Part shown: positions 36,745 through 46,039 of the stretch, in pieces
Layout of the letters: the number at the start of each line of letters is the position of its first letter
Numbering within the stretch: position 1 is the first letter of the stretch
Assembly: GCA_030538605.1 (NCBI GenBank)
Contig: JAUNTQ010000013.1
Location: forward strand, 1-52,264
From: Pseudomonadota bacterium
GTDB lineage: Bacteria > Pseudomonadota > Gammaproteobacteria > Burkholderiales > Burkholderiaceae_C
Direction: 5' to 3'
Length of the DNA stretch: 52,264 bases
The notes under the pieces: model-generated
The model's database searches: none
What the model saw: the letters and a program-made list of their open reading frames with translations, nothing else
Told to the model about the DNA's origin: nothing
Translations under genes and position numbers: made by a program

Positions 36745-37062
36745 ATGTTGAAAGAAGTCGGTGCCAGCGGCCAGATTTCGCTGGGCAAACGGTTTGCAGG
36801 CCAGTTGTTCGAGATGGTGGTGCACGCCGACGAACGGGTCGAGCTGATCCCGATGAAGGTGGTGGCCGCGACAGCCAGGACGACGGGTGCGCAGGCGTCA
36901 GCCACTGAGTCTTGGCTTCCACCGGGCGGATATTCGCGCGCAGATGCATGGGCGCTGGAGAACTGGCAGGCACTGGAGCACTACGCTGCCCAGATCGAAG
37001 CGCATGGCACGGCGGCTGAAGAGTTGCAGCAGTATTTGCAAGACACCGATCACGCCGGTTGA
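36745..37062 (+). CDS. Putative antitoxin: AbrB/MazE-like N-terminus with CcdA-like C-terminus
   Basis: 105-aa small protein directly upstream of a CcdB-type toxin. Residues 1-40 (MLKEVGASGQISLGKRFAGQ, then VELIPMKVV) look like a swapped-hairpin AbrB/MazE DNA-binding unit, whereas residues 68-96 (AWALENWQALEHYAAQIEAH) match the toxin-binding tail of CcdA (W..EN..A...Y...I...G). CcdA itself normally has a ribbon-helix-helix front, so this is a mosaic. It probably neutralises the toxin and represses the operon. AAAGGTG lies 10 bases upstream. Confidence 0.65.
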   Translation: MLKEVGASGQISLGKRFAGQLFEMVVHADERVELIPMKVVAATARTTGAQASATESWLPPGGYSRADAWALENWQALEHYAAQIEAHGTAAEELQQYLQDTDHAG

Positions 37063-37068
37063 TGGCGC

Positions 37069-37378
37069 ATGCCGCGCTTCGACATTTATCGCAACCCCAA
37101 TCGCCGCGCCAAATACGCGCTGTATCTGGATGTGCAGAGCGACTTGGTGAGCACCGTCACGCGCTGGTGCATTCCCCTGCACGCTGCAGCGGCGGGGCAG
37201 CCGGTGCTGCTGCGGGCGCAGAGCAGCTTGATGGTTGGGGGGCGAACGCTATGTTCTGGACACGCCGAACATGCTGGCTGTGCCTGCCACCTTGTTGCGC
37301 CAATCCGTGCGTCGCCTGACCGAGGGCGAGCAGGCCGTGGTCGAAGCCTGCATTGAGTTCATGCTGCGCGGGTATTGA
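37069..37378 (+). pseudogene. ccdB: CcdB-family gyrase toxin, frameshifted
   Basis: CcdB poisons DNA gyrase. The N-terminal half is MPRFDIYRNPNRRAKYALYL followed by DVQSDLVSTVT, classic CcdB. After the G6 run at 37237-37242 the frame is lost; one base further on it resumes as ERYVLDTPNMLAVPATLLRQ and ends FMLRGY at a TGA (37376-37378). Removing one G gives an intact 102-aa protein, the family's normal size. Either a real inactivating slip or a homopolymer sequencing error. The tail ends RGY rather than the WGI of F-plasmid CcdB. Confidence 0.8.
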
Positions 37379-37390
37379 GCGGCTGGCGGC

Positions 37391-37912
37391 TCACCGCCCG
37401 CGCCGCACGCGGCGTATCTCGTCCACGATCAGGCCGATGGCACCCACGGTGATGGCGGCGTCGGCCAGGTTGAAGGCGGGGAAATGGCCGCGATGGAACA
37501 TGGGTGCGAGAAACGCCCAGTGAAAGTCGAGGTAGTCGACCACGTAGCCGTGCATGAGGCGGTCCACCACGTTGCCCACGGCCCCGCCCAGAATCATGCT
37601 CAGGCTGAAAGCGAACAGCTTCTGCCCTGGGTGCGAGCGCAGCAGCCAGATGATGAACACCGAGGCCACGACCGCCACGCCGGTGAAGAACCAGCGCTGC
37701 CACCCCCCCGCGCCCGCCAGAAACGAAAACGCCGCGCCCGTGTTGTGCGCACGCACGATGTTGAAGAACGAGGTCACGTACGTGCTGTCGCCCAGCTGGT
37801 AGTTGGCCAGGATGAGCTGCTTGGTGAACTGATCGAGCAGCGCCACCAGCGCGGCCAGCGACAGCCACAGCGCCAGCGAGCTGCCGCCTTTCTTGAATGC
37901 ACCGCGCGCCAC
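37391..37912 (-). CDS. lspA: Lipoprotein signal peptidase (signal peptidase II)
   Basis: 173-aa inner-membrane aspartyl protease cleaving prolipoproteins. Four helices; catalytic Asp117 ([10 protein letters not shown]) and Asp151 (FNLADAAI), with [17 protein letters not shown] typical. The start is a GTG at 37912, two bases beyond the ileS stop; no suitable ATG exists before residue 106. It follows ileS in a ribF-ileS-lspA order that is common in proteobacteria. Confidence 0.95.
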   Translation of the reverse strand: MARGAFKKGGSSLALWLSLAALVALLDQFTKQLILANYQLGDSTYVTSFFNIVRAHNTGAAFSFLAGAGGWQRWFFTGVAVVASVFIIWLLRSHPGQKLFAFSLSMILGGAVGNVVDRLMHGYVVDYLDFHWAFLAPMFHRGHFPAFNLADAAITVGAIGLIVDEIRRVRRGR

Positions 37913-37913
37913 G

Positions 37914-40748
37914 TCAGGCCACCTTGCGCGTTTCGCCCGCGCCAAACAGGTTGCTGATGCAGCGCCCGCACAGCGTGGGGTGCTCGGGGTGCTGGCCGAC
38001 GTCGGGCATGTAGTGCCAGCAGCGTTCGCACTTGGTGTCTTTGGAGGCGCGGGCGCTGATCTGCAGGGCGCTGCCAGCTTCCAGATCAATAGCGGACGTG
38101 ATGAACACGAACTTCAGGTCGTCGCCCAGGCTGGCGAGCAGCGTGTGGTCATCGGGCGGGGCGGTGAGCACCACGTTGGCTTGCAGCGAGGCACCCACTT
38201 CGCCTTTTTCGCGCAGGGCTTCGATGTCCTTGTTGACCTGCTCGCGGATGGCGCGGATGCGCGCCCATTTGGCGAGCAGGGCGGTGTCGGGCGCGGGCAG
38301 CTCGCTGTAGGTTTCCATGAAGATGGATTCGCTGTCGCCCAGCAGGGCCCAGGCCTCTTCGGCGGTGAAGCTGAGGAAAGGCGCCATCCAGCGCAGCATG
38401 GCGTGGGTGAGCTGCCACAGCGCGGTCTGGGCGCTGCGGCGCGCGAGCGATCGGGGGGCCGTGGTGTACAGCCGGTCTTTCAGCACGTCGAGGTAGAAGC
38501 CGCCCAGGTCTTCCGAGCAGAACAGTTGCAGCTTGGCGACGACGGGGTGGAATTCGTACTTCTCGTAGTGCGCCAGCACCTCGTCCTGAAACTGCGCGGC
38601 GCGTGCCAAGGCCCAGCGGTCGATCTCCAGCAGCTGGTCGGCGGGCACGGCGTCGGTGGCGGGGTTGAAATCGCTCACGTTGGCCAGCAGAAAGCGCAGC
38701 GTGTTGCGGATGCGGCGGTAGCTGTCGACCACGCGGGCGAGGATTTTCTCGTCGATGCCGATGTCGCCCGAATAGTCGCTGGCGGCCACCCACAGGCGGA
38801 TGATTTCGGCCCCCATTTTCTGGCTGACGGCCTGCGGCGCCACGGTGTTGCCCAGGCTTTTGCTCATTTTTTTGCCTTGGCCGTCCACGGTGAAGCCGTG
38901 CGTCAGCAGGCCGCGGTAGGGCGCGCGGCCATTCAGCGCCGATGACAGCAGCAGCGATGAATGGAACCAGCCGCGGTGCTGGTCGTGGCCTTCCAGATAC
39001 AGGTCGGCCTCGGGGCCGTGGTGGTGGTGCTCGTGCGGGTGCGTGCCGTGCAGCACGTGCCAGAAGGTGGAGCCGGAGTCGAACCACACTTCCAGAATGT
39101 CGCTGCTCTTGGTGTAGTGCGGCGCGTCTTCGGCACCCAGCATCTCCTCGGCGGTTACGCGGCTCCAGGCCTCGATGCCGCCTTTTTCCACGATGTCGGC
39201 GGCCTGGTCCAGGATCTCCATCGTGCGCGGGTGCAGCTCGTCCGTCTCCTTGTGCAGGAAGAAGGGGATGGGCACGCCCCAGGCGCGCTGGCGGCTGATG
39301 ACCCAGTCGGGCCGCCCGGCGATCATGCCCTGCAGGCGGGTCTGGCCGTTGGCGGGGTAGAAGTGCGTTTCGGCCACCGCATCCAGCGCCGTCTGGCGCA
39401 GCGTGCCGGGCGCCTTGTCGCGGGTGAACACGCCTTCACCCTCGTCCATGCGCACAAACCATTGCGAGGCGGCGCGGTAGATCACCGGCGTTTTGTGACG
39501 CCAGCAGTGCGGGTAGCTGTGCACGATGTCGGCGGTGGCCAGCAGCCGGCCCGCGTTGCGCAGCGTGTCGATGATGACGGGCACGGCCTTCCAGATGTTC
39601 AGCCCGCCAAACAACGGAAAGTCCGCCGCGTAGCTGCCGTTGCCCTGCACGGGGTTGAGGACGTCTTCGGCCTTCATGCCATGCGCCAGGCACGAGTGGA
39701 AGTCGTCCAGGCCATAGGCGGGCGACGAGTGCACGATGCCCGTGCCGTCTTCGTCGGTGGTGTAGTCGGCCAGCAGCACGGGCGCATGGCGGCGGTAGCC
39801 CGCATCCACGTCGTACAGCGGGTGCTTGAAGTTCAGGCCCGCCAGCTTTTCGCCCTTGGCCGTGGCCACCACCTCGCCTTGCAGGCCAAAGCGTGTCAGA
39901 CACTTTTCGACCAGCGACTGCGCCAGCAGCAGGTGGCCGCGCTCGGTCTTGACCAGTGCGTAGTCCAGCTGCGGGTTGAGGTTGAGCGCCTGGTTGGCGG
40001 GGATGGTCCAGGCGGTGGTGGTCCAGATGACGGCGTAGGCGGGCGCATCGAGCGTGCCCACGCCCAAGGCGGCGGCCAGCTTGTCGGCCTCGGCACACTC
40101 GAACATCACGTCCAGCGTGGTGCTTTTCTTGTCCTGGTATTCGATCTCGAACTCGGCCAGGCTCGATCCGCAGTCGAAGCACCAGTACACCGGCTTCAAG
40201 CCCCGGTACACAAAGCCGCGCTCGATCACGCGCTTGAAGGCGCGGATTTCCTCGGCCTCGTTGCGCGGGTTCATGGTCTTGTAGGGGTTGTCCCATTCGC
40301 CCAGCACACCCAGGCGCTTGAAGTCGGCCATCTGCTGGGCGATCTGCTCGGTGGCATAGGCGCGGCTCTTGGCCTGCATTTCGTCGCGGCTCAGGTGGCG
40401 GCCATGCAGCTTTTCGATCTGGTTTTCGATCGGCAGGCCGTGGCAGTCCCAGCCGGGCACGTAATGCGCGTCCATGCCCTTCAACTGCCGCGCTTTCACG
40501 ATCATGTCTTTCAGGATCTTGTTGACCGCGTGGCCGATGTGGATCTGCCCGTTGGCATAGGGCGGGCCGTCGTGCAGGATGAATTTGGGCGCACCGGCGC
40601 GGGCGGCGCGCAGGCGCTTGTACAGGCCTTGCTCGTCCCACTGCTGCACCCAGCCCGGCTCGCGCCTGGGCAGGTCGCCGCGCATGGGGAAGGGGGTGTC
40701 GGGCAGGTTGAGCGTTTTCCGGTAGTCGGTCTTGGTCTCGGTGTTCAT
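37914..40748 (-). CDS. ileS: Isoleucyl-tRNA synthetase
   Basis: 944-aa class I synthetase charging tRNA-Ile. HIGH motif at residues 70-73 ([11 protein letters not shown]), KMSKS at 627-631 ([10 protein letters not shown]), an editing domain between them ([16 protein letters not shown]), and C-terminal zinc Cys pairs (CERCWHYM and LCGRC). Start ATG 40748 matches the family ([16 protein letters not shown]); the frame is open for 43 more codons upstream but these overlap the intergenic repeat half-site and ribF. Essential. Confidence 0.97.
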   Translation of the reverse strand: MNTETKTDYRKTLNLPDTPFPMRGDLPRREPGWVQQWDEQGLYKRLRAARAGAPKFILHDGPPYANGQIHIGHAVNKILKDMIVKARQLKGMDAHYVPGWDCHGLPIENQIEKLHGRHLSRDEMQAKSRAYATEQIAQQMADFKRLGVLGEWDNPYKTMNPRNEAEEIRAFKRVIERGFVYRGLKPVYWCFDCGSSLAEFEIEYQDKKSTTLDVMFECAEADKLAAALGVGTLDAPAYAVIWTTTAWTIPANQALNLNPQLDYALVKTERGHLLLAQSLVEKCLTRFGLQGEVVATAKGEKLAGLNFKHPLYDVDAGYRRHAPVLLADYTTDEDGTGIVHSSPAYGLDDFHSCLAHGMKAEDVLNPVQGNGSYAADFPLFGGLNIWKAVPVIIDTLRNAGRLLATADIVHSYPHCWRHKTPVIYRAASQWFVRMDEGEGVFTRDKAPGTLRQTALDAVAETHFYPANGQTRLQGMIAGRPDWVISRQRAWGVPIPFFLHKETDELHPRTMEILDQAADIVEKGGIEAWSRVTAEEMLGAEDAPHYTKSSDILEVWFDSGSTFWHVLHGTHPHEHHHHGPEADLYLEGHDQHRGWFHSSLLLSSALNGRAPYRGLLTHGFTVDGQGKKMSKSLGNTVAPQAVSQKMGAEIIRLWVAASDYSGDIGIDEKILARVVDSYRRIRNTLRFLLANVSDFNPATDAVPADQLLEIDRWALARAAQFQDEVLAHYEKYEFHPVVAKLQLFCSEDLGGFYLDVLKDRLYTTAPRSLARRSAQTALWQLTHAMLRWMAPFLSFTAEEAWALLGDSESIFMETYSELPAPDTALLAKWARIRAIREQVNKDIEALREKGEVGASLQANVVLTAPPDDHTLLASLGDDLKFVFITSAIDLEAGSALQISARASKDTKCERCWHYMPDVGQHPEHPTLCGRCISNLFGAGETRKVA

Positions 40749-40803
40749 GGCGCGAAAGACGTGAGGGAATTTGAACAGGATCAGCCGTTTGCGCAGTAAA
40801 TAT

Positions 40804-40826
40804 AAGCGCAAACAGCTATGAAAATG
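40804..40826 (-). repeat. Half-copy of AT-rich palindrome family B
   Basis: AAGCGCAAACAGCTATGAAA, the right arm of the element plus part of the core, without a left arm, in the ribF-ileS gap. Confidence 0.4.
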
Positions 40827-40873
40827 AAAGTGGGGCGCTGGTGCGGACGGGTGCTGGGGCGTCCGCGGCCCCG

Positions 40874-41938
40874 TCAAATTCGCGTGGAGGCGTGGGCGCG
40901 TGTGGCCAGCCAGTCGCGTGCGTCGACACAGTCGCGCGCGATGCCTTCGGTCAGCGCCGCCAGGCTGTGATAGCGCAACTCGTCGTGCAATTTTTGTAGC
41001 AAATCCACGCGGATGATTTTACCGTAGGCCCCTTCCGGCCCCAGGTGCGTGGGCCAGTCGAGCACGTGCGTTTCCAGCAGCACGCGCCCGCCGTTGACGT
41101 CGTTCGGGTCAAGCGAGGGCCGCACGCCCAGGTTGGCCACGCCGGGCAGGGGCGCATCGCCCAGGCCGTGCACCTCGACCACGAAGATGCCGCTGGCAGC
41201 CGGGTTCCAGGCGTGTGCCCGGCGCGAAAAGCGCAGGTTCAGCGTGCGAAAGCCGTCGCCCGCGCCCGGCGCACTTTCGGCCAGCGCGCGCCCCAGCTTG
41301 CGGCCATGCACCACGTGGCCGCTGATGCTGTAGGGGCGGCCCAGCAGGGCGGCGGCGTCTTGCAGGCGGCCTTCGGCCAGCGCGGCGCGCACGGCGGTGG
41401 ACGACACGCGCAAGCCATGCACCTCATACGCCTGCATGCGCGCCACGTCGAAGCCCTGGGCCACGCCCGCCGCGTCCAGCAGGGCGTAGTCGCCCGCGCG
41501 CCTGGCACCAAAGCGGAAGTCGTCGCCCACCAGCACGTAGCGCACGCCCAGCCCGGCCACCAGCACGTCGTCGATGAAGGCTTGCGGCGGCTGGCTGGCC
41601 AGCGCCTGGTTGAAGGGCAGCACGATGCATTGGTCAATGCCGCAGGCGGCCAGCTCGCACAGCTTGTCGCGGAAGGTGGCGATGCGCGGCGGGGCCAGGT
41701 CGGGCTTGTTCAATGCCGCTGCAAAGTAGTCGCGCGGGTGCGGCTCGAAGGTCATCACGCAGCTGGGCACGCCGCGGTGCGCGGCCTCGCTTTTGAGCAG
41801 CGCCAGCATGGCCTGGTGGCCGCGGTGCACACCGTCGAAGTTGCCAATCGTGAGGGCGCGGCCCGCTGGCGCGGCCGCACGTGTGAGCGCGCAGCCCGAC
41901 GCCATGCCGGGGTGGTGCAGGCCGCGAAAAATCTTCAT
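40874..41938 (-). CDS. ribF: Bifunctional riboflavin kinase / FAD synthetase
   Basis: 354-aa enzyme making FMN and FAD. The FAD synthetase domain has [17 protein letters not shown] (about 30-45) and [13 protein letters not shown] (132-144). The kinase domain begins [18 protein letters not shown] (200-217), but the usual PTAN nucleotide motif reads RTLNL (231-235) after a short insertion. The catalytic Glu in [10 protein letters not shown] (287-296) is present. Transcribed ahead of ileS. Confidence 0.94.
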   Translation of the reverse strand: MKIFRGLHHPGMASGCALTRAAAPAGRALTIGNFDGVHRGHQAMLALLKSEAAHRGVPSCVMTFEPHPRDYFAAALNKPDLAPPRIATFRDKLCELAACGIDQCIVLPFNQALASQPPQAFIDDVLVAGLGVRYVLVGDDFRFGARRAGDYALLDAAGVAQGFDVARMQAYEVHGLRVSSTAVRAALAEGRLQDAAALLGRPYSISGHVVHGRKLGRALAESAPGAGDGFRTLNLRFSRRAHAWNPAASGIFVVEVHGLGDAPLPGVANLGVRPSLDPNDVNGGRVLLETHVLDWPTHLGPEGAYGKIIRVDLLQKLHDELRYHSLAALTEGIARDCVDARDWLATRAHASTRI

Positions 41939-42114
41939 GGGAAATTACTTTTTTGATAGCGATTCGCGCCTGCTGCACAAGCGCAGCGACGCAAAAACGT
42001 CATGAAAACGGAGTATATTGCGCCTTGGTGCCACGCCTTGCGCGCGGCACTGGGGCGGGCGGCGCTGGCAATGCCGGCCACACAAACACCGGTTTCCATG
42101 CAAGGGGTCGTTTT

Positions 42115-42672
42115 GTGAAGGTGCTCAAGCTGTCGGCACAGGGTTTGCCGCAATCGTGGATTTCGCTGGAACAGGCGGTGATTCACTACGCCGCCGAGGA
42201 AGTGCGCTGGGAGGCAGGCCGGCGCGTGGCCACCTTCCGGGGCGGCCACAATGCCGTGACGGGCGAGCAGTCGCTGATCGCCGTCAACAGCATCATCGGC
42301 ACCAAGGGCGTGCCGCGCATCAACCCCTTCGAGTTGCGCCCCGGCCTCACCAACGGCAAGCTGTTTGCGCGCGACCGCAACGTCTGCGCCTACTGCGGCG
42401 GCCACTTTCACGAGACGGAACTCACGCGCGAGCACATCGTGCCCTTCGCGCAGAACGGGCGCGACGGCTGGATGAACGTCGTCACCGCCTGCCGCGCCTG
42501 CAACCACCGCAAGAGCGACCGCACCCCCGAGCAGGCATGCATGCCGCTGCTGTACACGCCCTACGTGCCCAGCCTGTGGGAAGACTTCATCCTGCGCAAC
42601 CGCCGCATCCTGGCCGACCAGATGGAGTTCCTCATGGCGCATTTGCCGCGCAACTCGCGCCTGCACGACTGA
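42115..42672 (+). CDS. HNH endonuclease
   Basis: 185-aa nuclease-fold protein, GTG start at 42115 with AAGGGG upstream. Zinc pairs CAYC (Cys91, Cys94) and CRAC (Cys126, Cys129) bracket the betabetaalpha-metal motif: Glu106-His107 (REHIVPFA), Asn121 and Asn130-His131. Stand-alone HNH proteins of this size are widespread in Burkholderiales, with unknown biological role (repair, restriction-like or RNA-related). Divergent from ribF; a TATATT at 42014-42019 may be the -10 box of its promoter. Not next to an obvious phage or intein. Confidence 0.88.
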   Translation: MKVLKLSAQGLPQSWISLEQAVIHYAAEEVRWEAGRRVATFRGGHNAVTGEQSLIAVNSIIGTKGVPRINPFELRPGLTNGKLFARDRNVCAYCGGHFHETELTREHIVPFAQNGRDGWMNVVTACRACNHRKSDRTPEQACMPLLYTPYVPSLWEDFILRNRRILADQMEFLMAHLPRNSRLHD

Positions 42673-42750
42673 GCGCGGCTGGCCTGCCTTTTTCCGCGTG
42701 CGGCGGGGTCTACACTTTGGCGCTTGTTCAACGCCTGCCCGCCTGCCGCC

Positions 42751-43737
42751 ATGAGCCAGATCCTGACCGAGCCCATCACGGGCCCCGCCGCCTGGCGCGG
42801 TGCCGACATCGCACAAGACGCCGCGCAGTGGACGCGCCGCCTGTCGCCTGAAGCCATTGCCACGATCGACGCCGCGCTGGCCACGCTCAAGGCGCGCGGC
42901 AAGGCGTTTCCGCACTTCGACAAGCAGGACTTTCCCATCGATGCGCTGGCGCCCGAGCTGCGCGAGTGGGCCGAGGTGCTGGAAAACGGCCTCGGCTTTC
43001 TGCTGGTGCGCGGTCTGCCGGTGACGCGCTACAGCGACGCCGACATCCAGGCCGTGTACTACGGCATTGGCCTGCACCTGGGCACGCCCGTGCGCCAGAA
43101 CCCGCGCGGCGACCTGCTCGGCGAGGTGATGGCCGTGGGCGACGTGACCGACCGGAACACCCGCGTGTACCAGACCAACCTCTACCTGCCCTACCACACC
43201 GACCCGTCCGACGTGGTGGGCCTGCTGTGCCTGCGCCAGGCGCGCGAGGGCGGCGTCTCCAGCCTGGTGAGCGTGGCCACGCTCCACAACACGCTGCTGG
43301 CCACGCGCCCGCACCTGATGGGTTTGTATTACCGCGCCTGGTACTACGCCCACATGGGCGAAGACCTGCCCAGCCTCTCGCCCCTGTTCAGCCACCACCA
43401 GGGCAAGCTCGCGTGCCGCTATCTGCGCCAGTACATCGAGCTGGGGCACGACATTCGCCAGCTGCCGCTCTCGCGCGTGGAGATCGAGGCGCTGGACGCG
43501 TTCGACGCCGTCATGCAGGACCCGGCCGCGCGGCTCGACATGATGCTGGCGCCCGGCGATCTGCAATGGGCCAACAACTACGCCGTGCTGCACTCGCGCA
43601 CCGCCTTCATTGACCACGAGGCCCCCGCCCAGCGCCGCCGCATGCTGCGCCTGTGGCTGAAGATGGACAACGCCCGCGCGCTCGCGCCCGACTTTCCCGG
43701 CCGCAACGGCTTTCCCGCCAGCGCCGTGCCGGCCTGA
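42751..43737 (+). CDS. TauD/TfdA-family Fe(II)/2-oxoglutarate dioxygenase
   Basis: 328-aa non-heme iron oxygenase. The facial triad is His149 and Asp151 (LPYHTDPSDVVG) with distal His281 (AVLHSRTAFIDHE); the 2-oxoglutarate Arg lies in RRRMLRLWLK (about 295-304). Substrate unknown: relatives hydroxylate taurine, gamma-butyrobetaine or 2,4-D. Start ATG 42751 is preferred over a TTG at 42724. The proximity of cysB suggests sulfonate use, but that is only a guess. Confidence 0.9.
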   Translation: MSQILTEPITGPAAWRGADIAQDAAQWTRRLSPEAIATIDAALATLKARGKAFPHFDKQDFPIDALAPELREWAEVLENGLGFLLVRGLPVTRYSDADIQAVYYGIGLHLGTPVRQNPRGDLLGEVMAVGDVTDRNTRVYQTNLYLPYHTDPSDVVGLLCLRQAREGGVSSLVSVATLHNTLLATRPHLMGLYYRAWYYAHMGEDLPSLSPLFSHHQGKLACRYLRQYIELGHDIRQLPLSRVEIEALDAFDAVMQDPAARLDMMLAPGDLQWANNYAVLHSRTAFIDHEAPAQRRRMLRLWLKMDNARALAPDFPGRNGFPASAVPA

Positions 43738-43770
43738 GCCAGCGCGCCGGCGCTGCACCCCATCCCGCCC

Positions 43771-44361
43771 ATGCCCCGACTCATCTTCTTCTGCGGCCAC
43801 GCCGGCACCGGCAAGACCACGCTGGCCAAGCGCGCGCTGCCGCTGCTGCACCAGGCCACAGGCCAGTCGTTCTGCCTGCTTGACAAGGACACGCTCTACG
43901 GCAACTACAGCTCTGCCGTGATGGGCGTGCTCACCGGCGACCCGAACGACCGCGACAGCCCGCCCTATCTGGAGCACCTGCGCAACCCCGAATACGCAGG
44001 CCTGCTCGACACCGCGCGCGAGAACCTGGCGCTGGGCGTGAACTGCATCGTGGTCGGCCCGCTCTCGCGCGAGATCAAGGCGCACCAGCTGGCCGACCGC
44101 ACCTGGCTGCGCGTGGCCGATGACGTGCGCGTACACATCGTGTGGGTGCACCTGGCCGAGGACGAGGCGCGCCGGCGCATCACCGCGCGCGGCAACCCCA
44201 ACGACGCCTGGAAGCTGGCGCACTGGGACGACTACCGCCAGCGCCTGTTCATGCCCGCCGCAGATGACTACCCGGAGCTGCGCCTGTATGACAACACCGC
44301 CGCCACCGCACAGGACTTCGACGCGCTGCTGGGCGAGCTGTGTGCGTCAACGGGGCGTTGA
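43771..44361 (+). CDS. P-loop ATPase/kinase-like protein
   Basis: 196-aa single-domain P-loop protein. Walker A GHAGTGKTT (residues 9-17); LLDKDTLYGNY follows as in zeta-toxin/gluconate-kinase-like AAA_33 proteins, and a lid-like DEARRRITARGNPNDAWK segment lies near residue 130. Probably a small-molecule kinase. 33 bases after the dioxygenase, likely one transcript. Confidence 0.8.
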   Translation: MPRLIFFCGHAGTGKTTLAKRALPLLHQATGQSFCLLDKDTLYGNYSSAVMGVLTGDPNDRDSPPYLEHLRNPEYAGLLDTARENLALGVNCIVVGPLSREIKAHQLADRTWLRVADDVRVHIVWVHLAEDEARRRITARGNPNDAWKLAHWDDYRQRLFMPAADDYPELRLYDNTAATAQDFDALLGELCASTGR

Positions 44362-44416
44362 CGCTGGGGGGATATGGTCAATCCCATCAATAAGCCGACA
44401 GATTGTTGGCTGTTGG

Positions 44417-44528
44417 CCCCTTCCCCCGCTGGGGGAAGGCTGGGATGGGGGCTGACCACCTTGGATGAATCCACCGTGCTTGGCCCCCACCCCAACCCTC
44501 CACCAGCGGGGGAGGGAGCAAGAGGCGT
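44417..44528 (+). repeat. Dispersed GC-rich repeat family C, copy 1
   Basis: Starts with the perfect hairpin CCTTCCCCC-GCT-GGGGGAAGG, then GGCTGGGATGGGGGC, ACCTTGGATGAATCCACCGT and AACCCTCC..AGCGGGGGAGGG, ending GCAAGAGGCG. The same sequence recurs in the same orientation at 45828-45927. Non-coding; the hairpin lies past the P-loop gene and may also serve as its terminator. Confidence 0.75.
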
Positions 44529-44574
44529 CTGATTATTTGTGCGTCCGGCTGTTCCGCACCACGCAGCAGCGCCA

Positions 44575-45516
44575 TCACAGCTCGTAATCAGCGACATGGC
44601 CGTTCATGGCCATGGTGATGAGGTCCTTGTCCAGCCGGTCGGACAGCAGCGTGGCGAAGTGGTAGACGAAGTCGCGCAGGTAGGCGCCGCGCTTGAGGGC
44701 GATGCGCGCGACGTTCTGGCCCAGCAGCTGGCCCAGCGGGCGGGTGGCGAGATCGGGGTCTTTCTCGCTTTCCACCGCCATCTCGGCCACGATGCCGATG
44801 CCCAGCCCCAGACGCACATAGGTCTTGATCACGTCGGAGTCGATGGCTTCGAGCACGACGCGCGGCGCGAGCTGGCGCTGGGCGAAGGCGGTGTCGATGC
44901 GGGTGCGGCCGGTGAACGATGGGTGGTAGGTGATGAGCGGGTGCGCGGCGATGTCTTCGAGCGTCAGGCGCTCCTTGCGGGCCAGCGGATGTTGGGCGGG
45001 CAGCACCAGCACGTGCTGCCATTCGTAGCAGGGCAGGGTGACGAGCTCGGGGTAGTCCGAGAGCGATTCGGTGGCGATGCCGATCTCGGCGGTTTCCTCC
45101 AGCACCATGCGCGCTACCTGGTCGGGCGCGCCCTGGTGCAGGCTGATGTTGACCTTGGGGTAGCGCTCGCGCAGCCTGGCCACGGGCACGGGTAGCACGT
45201 AGCGCGCCTGCGTGTGCGTGGTGGCAATCGAGAAAGTGCCCGCGTCCTGCGCGCTGTATTGCTCGCCGATGCGTTTCAGGTTGCCCACTTCGCGCAGGAT
45301 GATGGCAATGCTTTGCAGCACGTGCTGGCCGGGCTCGGTCACGCGCTTCAGGCGCTTGCCGTGGCGGGTGAAGATGTCGATGCCCAGCTCTTCTTCCAGC
45401 TCGATGATGGCCTTGGACACGCCGGGCTGCGAGGTGTGCAGCGCCTTGGCGGCTTCGGTCAGGTTGAGGTTGCGGCGCACGGCTTCCTGAACGAAGCGGA
45501 ACTGGTGCAGGTTCAT
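44575..45516 (-). CDS. cysB: CysB-type LysR regulator of sulfur assimilation
   Basis: 313-aa LTTR with the CysB/Cbl opening MNLHQFRFVQEAVRRNLNLT and helix-turn-helix TEAAKALHTSQPGVSKAIIE. The effector domain has the CysB ligand pattern TTHTQARYVLP (N-acetylserine/sulfate pocket) and TGRTRIDTAF. It controls cysteine biosynthesis and sulfonate genes in relatives. It is flanked by direct copies of repeat family C. The length is typical (about 313-324 aa). Confidence 0.92.
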   Translation of the reverse strand: MNLHQFRFVQEAVRRNLNLTEAAKALHTSQPGVSKAIIELEEELGIDIFTRHGKRLKRVTEPGQHVLQSIAIILREVGNLKRIGEQYSAQDAGTFSIATTHTQARYVLPVPVARLRERYPKVNISLHQGAPDQVARMVLEETAEIGIATESLSDYPELVTLPCYEWQHVLVLPAQHPLARKERLTLEDIAAHPLITYHPSFTGRTRIDTAFAQRQLAPRVVLEAIDSDVIKTYVRLGLGIGIVAEMAVESEKDPDLATRPLGQLLGQNVARIALKRGAYLRDFVYHFATLLSDRLDKDLITMAMNGHVADYEL

Positions 45517-45603
45517 TGCCAGAGTTGCTTATAAGAGAGGGCGAAATTATGGCTGAAATCGTCTAAGGAGGTGGGGTGGGTTGAAGAAGAAAGCCTCATG
45601 CCA

Positions 45604-45750
45604 GGGACGCAAATCTGGGCTGCCCGCGCCTTCGCCCGCTGGGGCTTGTGTATGCACACATCTTTGTAGGCTGGGTAGAGCGAAAGCGAAACCCAGCAAC
45701 CCGGCTCGCGAGAACGCTGGGTTTCGCCTTCGGCTCTACCCAGCCTACGA
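45604..45750 (+). repeat. Dispersed repeat family A, copy 2
   Basis: Matches the reverse complement of 12735-12874. The internal palindrome is GGGTAGAGCGAAAGCGAAAC against GTTTCGCCTTCGGCTCTACC, so the transcript would fold into one long stem. Confidence 0.75.
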
Positions 45751-45827
45751 GGCGGTGGCCTGTTCAAGGTGCCGGAAAAAGCGTTCGTGCAACCCAAAGT
45801 GAGATGTGTGCATGCACAAGCCCGCTG

Positions 45828-45927
45828 AGGGAAGGCTGGGATGGGGGCAGGTCACCTTGGATGAATCCACCGTGGTCAGCCCCCACCCCAACCCTCCCCC
45901 AGCGGGGGAGGGAGCAAGAGGCGTTTG
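45828..45927 (+). repeat. Dispersed GC-rich repeat family C, copy 2
   Basis: Same order of blocks as copy 1: GGGAAGGCTGGGATGGGGGC, ACCTTGGATGAATCCACCGT, CCCCCACCCCAACCCTCC, AGCGGGGGAGGGAGCAAGAG. The 5' hairpin seen in copy 1 is reduced to CCCGCTGAGGGAAGG. Confidence 0.75.
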
Positions 45928-45954
45928 ATGCTCTTTACTTGGCTATAAATGTAT

Positions 45955-46030
45955 AGCTTCTTGCGCACGGTTTAAAACACTTTCAGATCATTTTGTATAT
46001 GAAATTGTTTTAAACCGTGCGCAAACAGCT
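45955..46030. repeat. AT-rich palindrome family B, copy 4
   Basis: 25-base arms, AGCTTCTTGCGCACGGTTTA(AAACA) at 45955-45979 and its complement at 46006-46030, pair at 23 of 25 positions. It lies 9 bases past the cbiX stop and is a plausible 3' end for the lptF-lptG-cbiX mRNA. Confidence 0.78.
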
Positions 46031-46039
46031 CCTGAAATG

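Larger units (their letters stand above)
45517..46039. other. Repeat-filled intergenic region between cysB and cbiX
   Basis: 523 bases with no gene. It holds, in order, family A (45604-45750), a short ATGTGTGCATGCACAAGCCC echo of family A, family C copy 2 (45828-45927) and family B copy 4 (45955-46030), three unrelated repeats nested end to end. Confidence 0.75.

Noticed and set aside
41935-44223. 762-aa minus-strand frame opposite HNH, dioxygenase and kinase genes
   Set aside because: All three plus-strand genes have complete active-site motifs; the long frame is a GC-skew artefact.
44417-44528. Possible CRISPR or tRNA-like structure
   Set aside because: Only two copies, 1.4 kb apart, with no regular spacers and no cloverleaf; a dispersed repeat explains it.
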